64,000 nt of DNA. Source: Artemia franciscana (Eukaryota; Arthropoda; Branchiopoda; Anostraca; Artemiidae). Of the stretch, positions 10,386 to 22,489 are shown one piece after another. Location: contig NC_088873.1 in NCBI RefSeq assembly GCF_032884065.1, positions 2,479,718 through 2,543,717 on the forward strand, given 5' to 3'. How positions within the stretch are numbered: position 1 is the stretch's first letter; the number at the start of each line of letters is the position of its first letter. The notes under the pieces are model-generated. The model had not been told where the DNA came from and did no database searches. It saw only the letters and a program-made list of their open reading frames with translations. Both the position numbers and the translations under genes were made by a program.

Positions 10386-12770
10386 GATGTGTTTGGGGAC
10401 GAGACAAAATCCTTCAACGCTCAATCTAGTCATAACCAATGATCCAGAAAAGGTGACCGGGACACAGACTCTCAGTCCGATTGGCTCAAGTGACCACATG
10501 CCAGTCCTCTCATCTATACAACTCAACTCCAAACCATCAAAATATACTAAGCAATCTTTTACTAATTACAAGATGATGGTGGAAGAGCTGATAGATCCCA
10601 ATCTGGAAATTCTGATCTCAGATGACATGGAAGCTTGTCATCCTAAAAAATACCCTACTAGAAAGCCTAGCCAAACATACCAGCATGACATGGAAAAAGA
10701 AACCAAAAACTCTACCTTTCCTCACCCCAAAAATCAAGAAACTATGCAATAGGAAGAAAAAACTTTGGGAGAAGTTTGTGAAACAAAAAACAACAACAGT
10801 ATACAAGAAGTACAAAATCGCCAGGAATCTCCTCAGAAAAGAAACGCGGAAACTCACTGTAAACTACAAGGAACATCTGGCCACAACTGTCAAGGGAAAC
10901 CCTAAGTTTTTCTGGAAACATATCTCCCTACGTAAACCAGGCAGACACTCAGTACCGTACCTGGAGAATAACAGCTCAGTCTCTTCCTGCACCTCCGAAA
11001 AAGCTAACCTTCTGAATAAGCAGTTTGCCTCAGTGTTTTCTAAGGATGACCTCCAGTCAACCCTCCCACCAGCAGAACAGGCTCACACTGCCTTCCCAAT
11101 GTTACACTCACCAATCACAGTCAAAGAAGTAACCAAACAGCTTAAGGAGCTTGATGCCAACAAATCAACTGGACATGATGGTCTGAGCCCATGACTGCTG
11201 AAGGAATTAAGCCCTGCTATTTCAACGCCCCTGGTAAAATTATTTAACTTTTCGCTAACACAAGAGAAGTTTCCAAGGGATTGGAAGAAGGCAATAGTCA
11301 TCCCAATTCATAAGAAGGGTAGCAAAACTTCTGCAGCAAACTATAGACCTATCAGCCTTACCTGTGTGACATGTAAGGTCATGGAGAGAATTGTGAACAA
11401 ACGCATCATTAACCATCTTGAGGCTAACTCACTCATCAGCAGCAGCCAGCATGGTTTTCGTTCTAAGAGATCAGTGGATACAAACCTTCTTGAGTCTTAC
11501 AGTCTTGTAACTGACCTAATAGAAAAAGGAGTACCAGTGGATATAATCCTGCTGGATCTAGCCAAAGCTTTCGACAAGGTTTGTCACCGCTACCTCCTTC
11601 ACAGGCTATGTACCCTGTCTCTTAGTCCGAAAGTGATCAGTTGGATCGATTCTGAGGGACAGAATGCAGCAAGTGAAAGTGACCAATGGACCAAATAGTC
11701 ACGCACTCTCTGATGAAGTCAGTGTCACCAGTGGGGTCCCCCAGGGCAGTGTCCTGGGCTCTACCCTGTCCAATATATACGTAAATGAGCTAGCCCTTAT
11801 CACCAGTAACAAAACCACTCTCTATGCGGATGATTCAAAACTTATAGGTCCTGCCAATACCCTTCTGCCCGCCAATCCCTCCAAAATGATCTCAACCACA
11901 TGTGCTCCTGGGTCAAAAGATGGTTGCTGGAATTCAACGCTGAAAAATGCAAGATCATACATTTTGGACACAGCAACCCCCAGCAACAATACCTAATGAC
12001 CCAAAACCCTGGATGTCACCACATACTGGAGCATGTTCAGGAGGAGAGAGACCTTGGAGTTATTGTAGACTCCCAGTTGAAATTCAGCTCCCACTCACAG
12101 AAGATCTCAGCCAATGCTAGCAGAGCCCTAGGTATCATTAAACACGGCATTACCAGCAGAAACAGACATGTAATCACCAAGCTCTACAAAGGACTGGTAA
12201 GACCGTGTTTGGAGGTGGGGACCATCCTGGCCACCCCTCGATTCAAAAAAGATAAGGCAGTGCTTGAGCAAATCCAACATAGGGCCACTAAGCTGATTGC
12301 CGGTATGGAAAACAAGCCCTACAATGAACGGCTGAAGGAACTCAACCTTCACTCTTTAGTCTACAGGCGGAAACGTGGGGAAATGATCCAGGCACATAAA
12401 CTCCTCTCTACCAATCAAGAAAATGAGCTCCTGGAGATTGACCCCTCCCACTTAACTCGAGGACACCCAAAACAAATCCGCAAAATTCATGCAAAGACTC
12501 CACCAAGATGCAGCTTCTTCTCGAACCGGATTGTGAACCTCTAGAACAACCTCAAGGAGAACACTGTTTCTGCTGAATCAACAGATGTATTTAAACGCCG
12601 TCTGGATGCTGAGTGGAGTGACAAACCATGGAGATTTGACTGGGGTGCGCCAGAATTTTCCACCAGAATTTAATCAACCACGTATGCAACTGTCATCACA
12701 AGGTGTGATTCAACAGGATCAAAAGTCCTTATTTCTCTCCAAGATGTGATTTAAGGTAATTTAAGGTATA
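10386..12770 (+). pseudogene. CR1/L2-like non-LTR retrotransposon ORF2, 5' truncated and mutated
   Basis: The end of the APE endonuclease comes first (LVITNDPEKV, then IGSSDHMPVLSS with the SDH motif). A basic linker follows, then the reverse transcriptase: DANKSTGHDGLSP, AIVIPIHKKGS, NYRPISLTCVTCKVMERIV, QHGFRSKRSVDTNLL, DIILLDLAKAFDKVCH, GVPQGSVLGSTLSNIYVN and LYADDSKL (catalytic YADD). The thumb and C-terminal region run to about 12660 (EERDLGVIVDSQLKFSSHS, LYKGLVRPCLEVG). A TGA breaks the frame near 11193, with frameshifts near 11640 and 11900 and a stop at about 12543. The 3' end carries ATTTAAGGTA repeats near 12752-12770, a short tandem tail as in CR1/L2. It lies inside repeat family B. 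Confidence 0.85.
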
Positions 12771-12827
12771 CTTTTCAATCAAATGAGCCTAGGCTAATCT
12801 AAAGTTCATATGAACAATTCATCCATA

Positions 12828-13250
12828 AAACTTTATATGCCCCTGGGGCACAACTAACAATGCTTGTCCCCAGACTCTGAGGGGTTGTTTCAACCCCAAA
12901 GGCCTTGTTATGTGATCTTTGGATTGTTTTTGAACAAATGGCTGTCTTAAAATTGTGATCAGATGCATTTTGAGAAAATATGATGTGTTTGGTAGGGGTC
13001 CATAACTTGTAACCCTTGCCTTGAGGGATATGGGGGCGTCATCCTCTAAGACATAATTTCCGGACCTCTCAACTATGTTGAACAAAATGGTGTTTTAGGA
13101 AAAGATTGGTGTGAGGGGGGGGGCTGGTTGCCCTCCAATCACTTTCAACTATTAAAAAGGGCACTAGTCTTTCAATGTCCAATCCAATGAACTCCTTTTG
13201 AAGTTTCTATCACAGCTCCTTTTATGCAAAGGGCTCTGGCCTAAACAAAA
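12828..13250 (+). repeat. Dispersed repeat family B
   Basis: Matches 10255-10385 in its first part and 14855-15165 in the rest (GGTTGCCCTCCAATCACTTT, AAAAAGGGCACTAGTCTTTC, TCACAGCTCCTTTTATGCAA). It contains two partial units in tandem. The reverse open frame at 12819-13085 is a shadow of it. From 13250 to 14290 I see no gene, only a G9 run near 13722 and AT-rich sequence. Confidence 0.5.
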
Positions 13251-14289
13251 ATAAATGATAATAATGCATTGTGCCCATGTTGCTCTTTACTTAGGAAGTG
13301 CTATTTTGCTGCATATGGTATATGTATAGGGCTTAAAATTCGGGAATCATATGCAATAGTAAATACTGAGGTGAACTCCTTTTTGGTCCAGTAGCTTTCT
13401 CTTTTGGATTACAGAATTTGAGCCAGTTTGCACAAGATGGGTGACAGGATGCCTCCTATGCCTAATCAATGACATATAGGCCTACCTCCAGAATATTACA
13501 AGGCTGAATTTAGATACAGCAGCTACTACTTCCTCATACTTCTCAATGATATACTGGTAAGACTTCTCAGTTGATTGTGTGCCTGTTTATATTTCATGTG
13601 ATAATACACCTAGTTATGATTCTGTTTGAAGTTTTCTGTTCAGAGTTAGTAAAATTTACAATGAAACAAGCTCCAACACAGTCTCCCATGTAAAGCTCCA
13701 TGACCAGGAAGGAACAGGGTGGGGGGGGGGAATGCACCAACAAAAATACAAAAAAAAATAAGACAAATGCAAAAATAAACAAGAAACAAGATAAAATTTT
13801 CTATCTCAAGAATCCCAAAATTACAAAATAAGCTTCTTTTTTTATAAAGAAGGAGTTCCATGAATACAAAAATCAGGCTCTTTTGCATAGGCAGGAGAGT
13901 AGTGTATGATTGCAAACCAATAAATAAATAAAGTTTAAAAACTCATGCTCAAACCAACATCCCAACCCAGTCCAGAAGCTTCAACTCCAAGGGAAACAAA
14001 AAAGAGGCTCTAATTAACTAGAAATTCTTTGACATTTTGGCTGAAGATACCAAACAAGTGGCAGATTTGTGCAAACTCTGGGAGTGGGTTTTCTTCCCTA
14101 TTTCTTCTTTCTGTTCCTAGCGTTTTTCTTTTCTTTTCTGGTATACAGGAGGGTTTTGGTGTCCTTTTCCATTTTATAGTAAGCTGATTTCCAATATCTT
14201 TCAACAATATCCTGTTGATTTTGTCTATTCATTGTTGTCTATGTATTACCTTTGTGGTCATGTGCAAATTGATACTCCATTAATACTAT

Positions 14290-14440
14290 GGTGCTCAGGG
14301 ATCAATCCCTGCTGCAGTAAAGCTGAGCAACAGGTTTGCTACTTGTCCCTGCAAAAAAGGACCCAACAGCTGAAACATCAAGTTGACGTTGTATGCCTAG
14401 CAATGGCTTTGGAGGATATTTATCCTTTAACTATCCTTTG
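14290..14440 (+). mobile_element. SINE body fragment (same family as 39575-39770)
   Basis: It shares GGATCAATCCCTGC (a B-box-like element), GAGCAACAGGTTTGCTACTTG, TCCCTGCAAAAAAGGACC, CAACAGCTGAAAC and ATGCCTAGCAATGGCTTTGG with the copy at 39575-39770. The tRNA-like A box is missing, so it is 5' truncated. Confidence 0.5.
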
Positions 14441-14800
14441 CTCATCTATATCCTTAATAAAAGACCAATCACAACATGCCATGGAAGTTTTAACTTATGC
14501 CCTTAGCTGTTCCTGAGTCATTGCAGATACATCCTTTTGACCATCTGGATGCATAGAGTATCTTTTGATTTAATTCAACATCCCCCTCAATTTACCCTAG
14601 AAGTTTCAACTTCATACCTTATGCCATTCCTGGCATATTGCAGATATGCCCTATAGTTTTTTTTTTGTTTAGTTCAGCATGCCCTGAAAGTTTCAACTTC
14701 AAATCCTAAACTATTCTTGAGATATTGTTGATAAGCCCTTCTGACAACCTGCATGCCAACATTTCCTGAAAGTTTTGCCTTAATACCCTTAGCCTTTTTG
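14441..14800 (+). repeat. ~115-bp tandem array, orientation A (second locus)
   Basis: About three units with TGAAAGTTTCAACTTCA, ATTCTTGAGATATTG, GCCCTTCTGACAACCTGCAT and AACATCCCCCTCAA. It is the same family as 641-1125, and it lies between a SINE fragment and repeat family B. Confidence 0.55.
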
Positions 14801-14854
14801 AAGAAAAAGGATCAGACATGCCCTCTTTTCTAATAACAAAACCCATATGTAAAC

Positions 14855-15165
14855 AATGGGCACCTTGTATAACTTGCAGCTCTTGCCTCAAGGGCTTTGG
14901 GGAGGAATCATATCATCTAATGAAGGTTAATTGTTGGGCCTTTCAACTATTTTGAACAAAATAGTTATCTCAAAATTTCGGTTGGTTGTCTTTCGGGGGA
15001 GCGCAGCAAAAAGAGGCATGGGAGGATAGCTGGTTGCCTTCCAATTACTTTTGACTCTTTAAAAGGACACTCAAACTTTCAATTTCCAATCAAACTATAC
15101 CCCTTCAATTTTCTGCTACAACCCCTTCCATATGAATTGGCCTGGAAAAAATGACTCATTAAAGT
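14855..15165 (+). repeat. Dispersed repeat family B
   Basis: It reads through TTTTGAACAAAATAGTTATC, AGCTGGTTGCCTTCCAATTA and CTACAACCCCTTCCATATGA, parallel to 12828-13250. No coding sense. The sequence from 15165 to 16285 is AT-rich with no gene recognised. Confidence 0.5.
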
Positions 15166-16287
15166 ATCATTACTCTTTACTTAGGTAGCGCTATTGTGCT
15201 GCTTATGACATTTCGCATATGGACTAACTAGTGGTTTAATGTATGGACTAAAATAAGGGAGTTCAGTATAGAAGTGAAATAAGTTAGAAAACTCTATGCA
15301 GTGTCCTTGCCCAATTTGGTTTCAGTCAAGTTGATGCAGTTTGAATTGGCGAATTTGGTATAAAAAACAGTGTCAAATTTGTGTTTAGATTTTTGTGCTC
15401 TTAGGCTTTAACATTATTTTTTTCTAAGCTAATGTTAGGCTATAATTTTGGCCATGTATAATCTTCAAATAAGAAAATACAAGCTATATTAACTGAAGTA
15501 AAACATTTCCTGTTATTTTTTTTTTAATTCATTCCAAACCAGAAGAAGTTAGATGTTAATCAATTCTAGAAACCTCATTTTTTAACACTATTTTAAGGTC
15601 ACTTTAATGTTTCTTGTGTCATAGAAAGCATCTCCAAATATAATAGTACTATTGTCTTTTGTTGTGGGAATGTTGTAGTGATTAGGTATATATGACAATA
15701 TAAGGTGTACATATCATATGTATATAAGATGTATGTATTTACATTTTTGCGTCAACTTGGTATTAAGTCACTCGGTAGTTAGTCAAAATATAACAAAGGG
15801 TTCAAAAGATGGTGTTCCAAGTCAAGACTAAGCAGAGTTGTCCTGTTTTGAAGGAAAATTTTGACAGTGGTTTTGAAATTGCACAGTTGAATCATTGGTG
15901 CCTTTACCCTTTCAAAAGAAGTTGTTGTTGAACGTGAGATTAGTTGGTTAATTTAGCTGGCTATGCCTAATTTGAAAAATATAGGTTAGTTTGTTTTGTT
16001 CTTTGCAATATAGCCTGGGTTCTGCACAAAAAGGTCTTCGTTGGGCATATTGGCTAAATATCTAGACTAACCTGGGATGGTTTGATTCTAGCAATGCTAC
16101 TTTTGGGTAGTCAATCTGTTTCTAAGCTAGAACACAAAAAAATGGAATATACCCTTTGATTTCCCACTTAAGTTATTTTTAAATGACATCATTACTAACA
16201 TTTTGATGTCTCCCAGTCCCTTACCCTAAGGCAAGATATAGGCCTTTCCTTTACGTTTAATGAATTTTCTTAATGCAGCAAGCACTG

Positions 16288-17985
16288 GATCCCTTTTTTT
16301 CTTTTTTCTTTTGTTTAGGTTTACTAAGTTTTATTTTCGCTTTGACTTCGATTATCAACGATATAAAACTGTAATTAATCACCCTGATCCATCTGAGAGC
16401 TTTAAGGTCTTCCAGACCTGTAGTGCTCTTGGGTTGATGACTGCCAGTCGAATCTCTATTGCTTCTTCTCCCACTCCTTGTCAAGTTGGTTTTTGAAGGA
16501 CTGGATAGAGGGAGCACTGACAGTTGGATCTTTCAGTTGATTCCAGTGGTTTATGACTCTTCTCGAAGAGAATGATTGGCGAGTTCTTGCTTGAGTTTGA
16601 GTTGGGTAGCTTCTTGGAGTGTCCTCTTGTTTTATGCTGGCTGGAACTAAGATTGCTGCCAAAAATTGCTGACTTTTCATTCTGCAGCTTGTAAATAAGC
16701 ATCATATCGCTGCGCAAGCGTCTGTAAATTAAAGTGGGTAGTTTGTGGTACGATAGGCGGTCCTCATATGAGGTTGATTCTAGACTTCTTATGCATTTTG
16801 TTGCTCGTCTCTGTACATTTTTGATGAGCCTCACATCTTGTCAATAAGAAGAACCAGCAAGACACATGCCAAAATCGAGATGTGGTCTGACGAAAGCTTT
16901 ATGTAGTTTTATAAATATAGATCCCTGTCTGCTATTAATTGTCCGTTTTAGTAATCCAAGACTGGAACTTATAAGGGAAATAACATGCCGAACATGGCTG
17001 TGAAATTTAAACTTATCATCAATGATGACACCAAGATCCCTTTCTTCTGCTCTGCTCTCTAATTGCTCTCTTACTTTTGTGGTGGGGTTGTAGATCGTAT
17101 AGTTAGCCATTGGGTTATTTGGTCCAAAGTGTAATACAGAGCATTTGCCTATGTTGAATTGGAGAAGCCGGTCTTGGGTCCCGTCTCGTAGCTCATCTGT
17201 GTCATGCTGGATGCTTTGGGGGTATGCAATACCAAAGAGTTTTTTACAGCATCAGCAAACAGGTGCATGCCATTGTCTATATGGTTAAATATGTCATTGA
17301 CGTAAATCAGAAAGAGAGTTGGGCCCAGTACAGTACCCTGCGGTACTCTACTCATTACTTCGGCCTCGTCAGAGTAAATCGGTTGGCCATCTGTAGCAAA
17401 TAAGCGAACTTTCTGCTTGCGATTCGTAAGAAATTTCATTAGCCAGTCTACAACAGCCTGATTGATGCCAACAGTGGATATTTTGCAGTGCAGCCGACTG
17501 TGAGGAACCTTGTTAAATGCCTTGGTGAAGTCCAGCAACAGCAGGTCAACAGGATGTCTGTGGTCAATTAGATCTGTGATTTCCTTGTATGATTCCAAAA
17601 GGTTTGTTTCAATTGATTTCCCTGGCTGTAAGCCATGCTGCTTGGGTGACAAGATCTTGTTGGTGGCCAAATGCTTAGGGATTGAATCATTGACTATGCG
17701 CTCGAGTATTTTGACAGCAACTGAGGTCTGGCTAATAGGCCGATAATTTTCAGGCTTTGAACGGTTACCTTTCTTGAAAACTGGTGTAATGTTGGCTATT
17801 TTCGAGTCTGCTGGCAGCTCTCTAGAAGTAAGTGATTTCTGGAAAATTTTCCTAAGCGGTTCTACTGTGATTGCCGCTTTTTCTTTTAATAGCTTGGAAT
17901 GTAGGTTGTCAGGTCCTGTCGACTTGTTAGTATCTAACATCTGTAAACGTCTGATTAAAATCATTAAAACATTATTTAGCCGCAA
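16288..17985 (-). pseudogene. CR1/L2-like non-LTR retrotransposon ORF2, 5' truncated
   Basis: Reading the reverse strand from 17985: MLDTNKSTGPDNLHSKLLKE, ITPVFKKGNRSKPENYRPIS, KQHGLQPGKSIETNLLES, DLLLLDFTKAFNKVPHSRL, SRVPQGTVLGPTLFLIYVND and MHLFAD. The last is the YADD box region, where a frameshift after FAD breaks the frame, so the second Asp is read in another frame. The thumb region continues at 17110-16841 (ERDLGVIIDDKFKFHSHV, LHKAFVRPHLDFGM) and the C-terminal tail at 16834-16456. The 3' UTR ends in an A-rich tail near 16288-16312. The endonuclease and 5' part of the RT are missing. The truncated 5' end lies about 30 bp from the FoxN exon acceptor at 18015. Confidence 0.85.
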
Positions 17986-18015
17986 TCAATAGTAATAAGG
18001 AAATCTTTCTTTTAG

Positions 18016-18458
18016 AATATGAATCAAGAAGAAGCTTCTAATCTTGGAATCCTGAATAATTCATATTTTAGCTTAGAGTCAGCGCATGGCAACCCTGCAT
18101 ATGATGAAGTATCTTTTGATGGGTTATCTTCAAACCACTCTGTGCCACTTAACATTAAGAGTGAAACAAGTGACGAGCCACTGACCTTGAGAAAGGATGA
18201 GCAATGGTATGAATCAAACCTGGTGACTTTTTCTCAGTGTGATTCAGAACTCGAAACTGCTATTAATCCCAATATGGTTTTGCTGCCCAAATCAAAAGAG
18301 AATAACTGTTCTGGATCGTTGTTTGTGAATTGTGAACAAGATGAGGTGAATCAAGGTCAAAATAAGCCAAATTGTAGTTATTCTTGTTTAGTAGCCATGG
18401 CTTTGCTCAACAGCGAAAAAGGTTATTTGGATGTAAATGGTATTTACGATTTTTTAAG
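18016..18458 (+). CDS. FoxN1/4-type forkhead transcription factor, exon with start codon
   Basis: A nuclear DNA-binding protein of the forkhead family. A strong acceptor (TCTTTCTTTTAG) ends at 18015. The first ATG is at 18019, and the frame stays open to a donor at 18459 (AAG/GTTGGT), leaving a split AG/G codon. Residues 1-115 are an acidic, Ser/Asn-rich leader, with a possible sumoylation site IKSE near residue 50. The forkhead domain starts at about residue 116 with KPNCSYSCLVAMALLNS and VNGIYDFLR, close to the FoxN1/4 pattern KPxYSYSCLIAMALKNS...IYNFM. Whether 18019 is the true start or coding continues into an upstream exon is open. The match to FoxN is clear, but FoxR is a possible alternative because the domain is divergent. 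Confidence 0.85.
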
Positions 18459-18479
18459 GTTGGTCGTTATTTAATTTTA

Positions 18480-20090
18480 TAATTGCTGATACCATAGTAT
18501 TGAATTGGTAAATAGCTAGCCTATATGGTTCTGTTCCTACTGAAAAATAAAAATTATGTCCCTGCTTCACTATATAAAATGGGCTAATGCAAAAAAAAAC
18601 TTTTTATGATGAAAGTAAAGAGCAAAATTGAAACTTAAAACAAGCAAAAGTTATTGCTTTGCAAACTATTTAATGTATATCTGTTTAACTAACTCACGAT
18701 AAATCCCTATATCTGTTGAATTATGCAAACATAGCACTTCACTGAAAACGCAAAACAATATATGGTCTTATTACAGTAGAAGTATTAACCACTTTTGGTT
18801 ATTTTTATTGTTGAAAATGAGTCAATTAATGATATTTTTAAATGGTTTGCCATCTGCTTAATTTGGACAACTTCTGGAAAATGGGTCAATTCTTGTGATT
18901 GGCTCTAACTTAAGTTCTAACTTGGAAATTTGATTTCTACTTCTAGAAAAACTTGAATTAAAGTTTTTTGGGTATATAATAAGGCTGTAAATTAACTTCA
19001 GATATGTATATCATAGCTTGAATTCGTCGTTATTGTAGCCGAAATTAACTAATTTGTATAATCTTTGCTATTAAAAATTTCAGAATTTTTTTACTTTATA
19101 ATTTTAAATAATTTAATTGCATTTATTATTGTAATTTTATTTAATTCTTAACTCATTTTCATTTTTTGTTTTAGTTTAGGATTTTAGTTGCTAACCATAT
19201 TGATATTGCTGCAGACAAGACCAATGATTTATTTGTAAAGTAATCCTATTATACTGCACTAATATATGATAAATATAGTTTCTAATTTTAATAAAATAAT
19301 GCCTATTTTTGTGATTTTCGAAATTATTTAGAATGTATGCTTATAATACCTGATATCACGGCTCGCAACAGACTACAGAATTTGTCTTTTGCGAGCTAGC
19401 CTACTTAGGATTTGTCTAGAAAAATATCCTCTTTTTTGTCTTTTCAGTAAAATGTTAATTTTACGTAATTGAATAAACGTAGAAATTGTCACAAGTCATT
19501 TTGTTTGAGCTAGTTTTGTTCATATATGTTCCATAGACTTTTTGGGTTAATTTTTGCTCATTTTTAATGAGTAATAAATTCGACAAAAAGCTATTTGTGT
19601 AACTTGTGCAATGACACACAAAAGCGTAATTTTATTTTAAAATCTAGCTTTTAATATTAGTCTTAGTTTCGACCCCATTCAATTTTGGATAAACACATAC
19701 TGGTCAGCCTATTAAAGATATGATTTAAGGAGAGTTAACATACAAGTATTCTGGGAAACAAAGTATTCATATAAGTATCCGAACCTAAGAAATAAGTATC
19801 CCAGGTTCTTTCTGGGAAGTGGCTAAGGACAAATAATTAGACTAACTCCTAATTTAATAACATGAATATATGTTGTAGGAAATATTTTTTTGTTTTTAAT
19901 TAATCATGTCACAAACCCCTGCCAAAGGTTTTTGGCAATTGTACTCTTACTAGTTACTTAAAATGAGAATAACAGTTATTGTTTCAAATTAGTGTTGGTT
20001 GGATTTCTCATTATACAGTTCCTCTGAAAACGTGTTTTTACATTCTGATTGCAAATTACTTTTCATGTATATATGCGTTTTTTACCTTTG
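18480..20090. other. FoxN intron, AT-rich, no feature recognised
   Basis: Part of the 3.7-kb intron 18459-22162. Low complexity A/T sequence with no second open exon, RNA gene or transposon terminus that I can defend. Confidence 0.4.
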
Positions 20091-20094
20091 GATG

Positions 20095-20880
20095 GCTGTA
20101 TAGTTGAGGTGCTTCTTGTTATCTTGAAAAGTAATTAAGTTGAGTGAATGAAACTTTCAGGAAGGAATCTAGGGCCTAAAATATACTACAGAAACGTATT
20201 GTCAAAGCTACTATCTCTACACTTCTTTTTATCTCCAGGGCTTAGAAGATCGTATACATGACCAGGTCAAATATTGGAGAAAAATACGCTTTTCATATAT
20301 AAGTCATATATAAATTTTGATAGAAATATACTTTATCTTAATTATGTGTTTGCAATCTCATTTTGATTGGCTCTCGTTTTTGAAAAAAAAATAATTCACT
20401 GTATTTCAGCAGAGGTTTAATCAATATCAAAGGTTTTCCTCTCCTAAAATTAAGAATTGGATTTATAGATCTTTAAAACCTTATAAATCAGGATTTAGCA
20501 AAGATATTAGACTTCAAACACTTTTCTTGTGCCTCATTTGATTAGGGAAGTCTGAAATTTCTCGGGGGGGGGGGGTAACAAAAGAGCCTTTGGTAAGATT
20601 GATATGGAGGAGGAGCGTGCGTAACTGTATTGGCTTCAGGTGGTTTCGTGCTGTAAAATGAGATATTAGTAGTAATAGTAATTGAGCAGTAGATCTATTT
20701 CTCAACTTTTCACTTTTATAACACAAGGATTGTAAAAGCTTATCCGAGGTCACTGTCCTTTTGAGAGGGAGAGACGTGGACGTAAGTACTTCAAAATATT
20801 TTCTCGGGGGATTATTAAGGCTTGATTCCATTCCTGGGAGCTCATTCACCTTACTCTACTACTTTTCAAGATCAACAGAA
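20095..20880. mobile_element. Old diverged FB-A foldback copy in the FoxN intron
   Basis: The left end has TTATCTTGAAAAGTAATTAA, GAATGAAACTTTCAGGAAGG and CTATCTCTACACTTCTTTTT. The right end has GACGTAAGTACTTCAAAATA and TTCCATTCCTGGGAGC in inverted sense. The family outline is recognisable but more diverged than at 5662-6302, so this is an older insertion. A G10 run lies at about 20565-20575. Confidence 0.5.
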
Positions 20881-20954
20881 ACCTCTAATAATGGAATTTT
20901 ATCGAAAATATAAATCCATATTGGCATGTCGACGTGATTAAGATCTAATGCAGG

Positions 20955-21565
20955 ATTTATTTCTATATAGCATTTTCACTGCAAAATCCTAGCGTTCATT
21001 TTTATGAAAAATCTCATGGAACATCCACGACAAAACTTGCTCCAACTGTCAAAACTTCATCAACCGTAAAAACTTGAAAATGCATCAGAAACTGAGGCAA
21101 TATTCTCTTTAATTTGTTCCTCTATTTATTTCTGTATAGCAGTTTGAAATGCAAAATCATAGCAATTGTTTTTTATGAAAAATCTCGTGGAACATTCATG
21201 GCAAAACTTGCTCCAACTGTAAAGACTTCATCAACCGTTATTACATCAACCATCAAAGCTTGAAAATGCATCAGAAACTGAAGCGATATTCTCTTATTAA
21301 ATTTGTTCCTCTGTTTATTTCTGTATAGCATTCTCAAATTCAAAATACTAGCATTTATTTTTATGAAAAATCTCGTGGAACATTTATGTCAAAACTTTCT
21401 CCAACCGTCGAAACTTCATCAACCGTTTCTACATGAAAAAATGAAACACGAACACAAAAGTATTACGGTGAAAATTTGAGGAAATGTTGAGGGGAGAGTT
21501 GAACTTGATTAATTTTTTAGATTCCAAATGTTAGATTTGTTAGAGATTTGCAAATACAAAATCCT
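20955..21565 (+). repeat. Tandem repeat, ~170-190 bp period, three units plus a partial
   Basis: Units begin near TATAGCATTTTCACTGCAAA (20965), TATAGCAGTTTGAAATGCAA (21137) and TATAGCATTCTCAAATTCAA (21325). Each goes on with TTTTTATGAAAAATCTC(A/G)TGGAAC, AAAACTT(G/T)CTCCAAC, ACTTCATCAACCGT and GCATCAGAAACTGA. A degraded fourth start is near 21545. It lies wholly in the FoxN intron and is non-coding. Confidence 0.7.
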
Positions 21566-22162
21566 AGAATTTGTTTGTGTGAAAATTCTCTGTTGGTTTT
21601 ACCTGATTGTTCAGCTCATTGGCGTTCTAGTACATATACGGAATTCCTTTTTTAGTTTCTGAAAGGTTTTGTTTTCAGTTAGCCACCGAACACAATCAAT
21701 TTCAAACAAATATTATCTAAATGACAAAGCTCTAATTGATTCATCCGAAACTTTTAACTGAAATTAAAAAAGGAAGTATCAAGATTGCTTATTGACTAAT
21801 GATGACGGAATATCTAAATATATTATATTTTTGTGTGTGTATTTTAGTGCCCCATATTAAAATGGCCCACACGCCCCATCTGCCGGGCATTTCCTTGTTC
21901 TCTATCTTTTTGTCGTTGTTTTTTGGTTAACCAAAGTTAATTTTCACTGTTATTTTGATTATGACGATATGTATTTTTTTTTAGGTTTTAGTATCTATAT
22001 ACTCAACTTTACAAGCTCTAGTCTCTGTTGAGGTTATTTTTTTTATTTTTTTTTTTTTTTTATGTGAATCTAATAAACAGTCGAAAGCCCCCCAAATATA
22101 TTTATTGACTTAAACATGTGCTAATTTCCATTCAATTAAATTAACTACGGTTTTTCTTTTAG

Positions 22163-22484
22163 GGAAAACTTTCAATACTTCAAAACAACTCATCCCCAGT
22201 GGAAAAATGTTGTACGACATGCACTAAGTTTTTGTCGTTGGTTTAAGAAGATCCAGTATCAAGGAAATAAAAGACTGAACTACTGGACAATTGACCCTTT
22301 ATTAACGCACAGAATCAAAAGCAAAGTCTCTAAGGTACTGAAAAAGAAGAGCGTGGCAGAAAAATGGCTGACTCATCCTGAAAAGTTTGATGATATTAAG
22401 AGAGGTTCTTTATTGAGAAAATATGAACCTTTTTCTGCGCCTCTTGTAAATCTAGTCGAAACGTATCCCACCATCATGCAAAAG
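22163..22484 (+). CDS. FoxN1/4-type forkhead factor, second exon
   Basis: The acceptor TTTTTCTTTTAG ends at 22162. The first base completes the split Arg codon from 18458, giving IYDFLR+ENFQYFK across the junction, a perfect domain continuation. It encodes residues 148-254: ENFQYFKTTHPQWKN, the recognition helix VVRHALSFCRWFKKI (about 163-177), a wing with LNYWTIDP, and a basic tail with KVSKVLKKKSVAEKW and a PEKFDDIKRG segment that parallels the post-domain part of FoxN1/4. The base-reading Asn (WKN, 162) and His (RH, 166) are kept, but the usual RHNLSLN reads RHALSFC. The exon ends in phase 0 at AAG/GTAAAT. The nearest phase-0 continuation I see is at 28186. Confidence 0.88.
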
Positions 22485-22489
22485 GTAAA

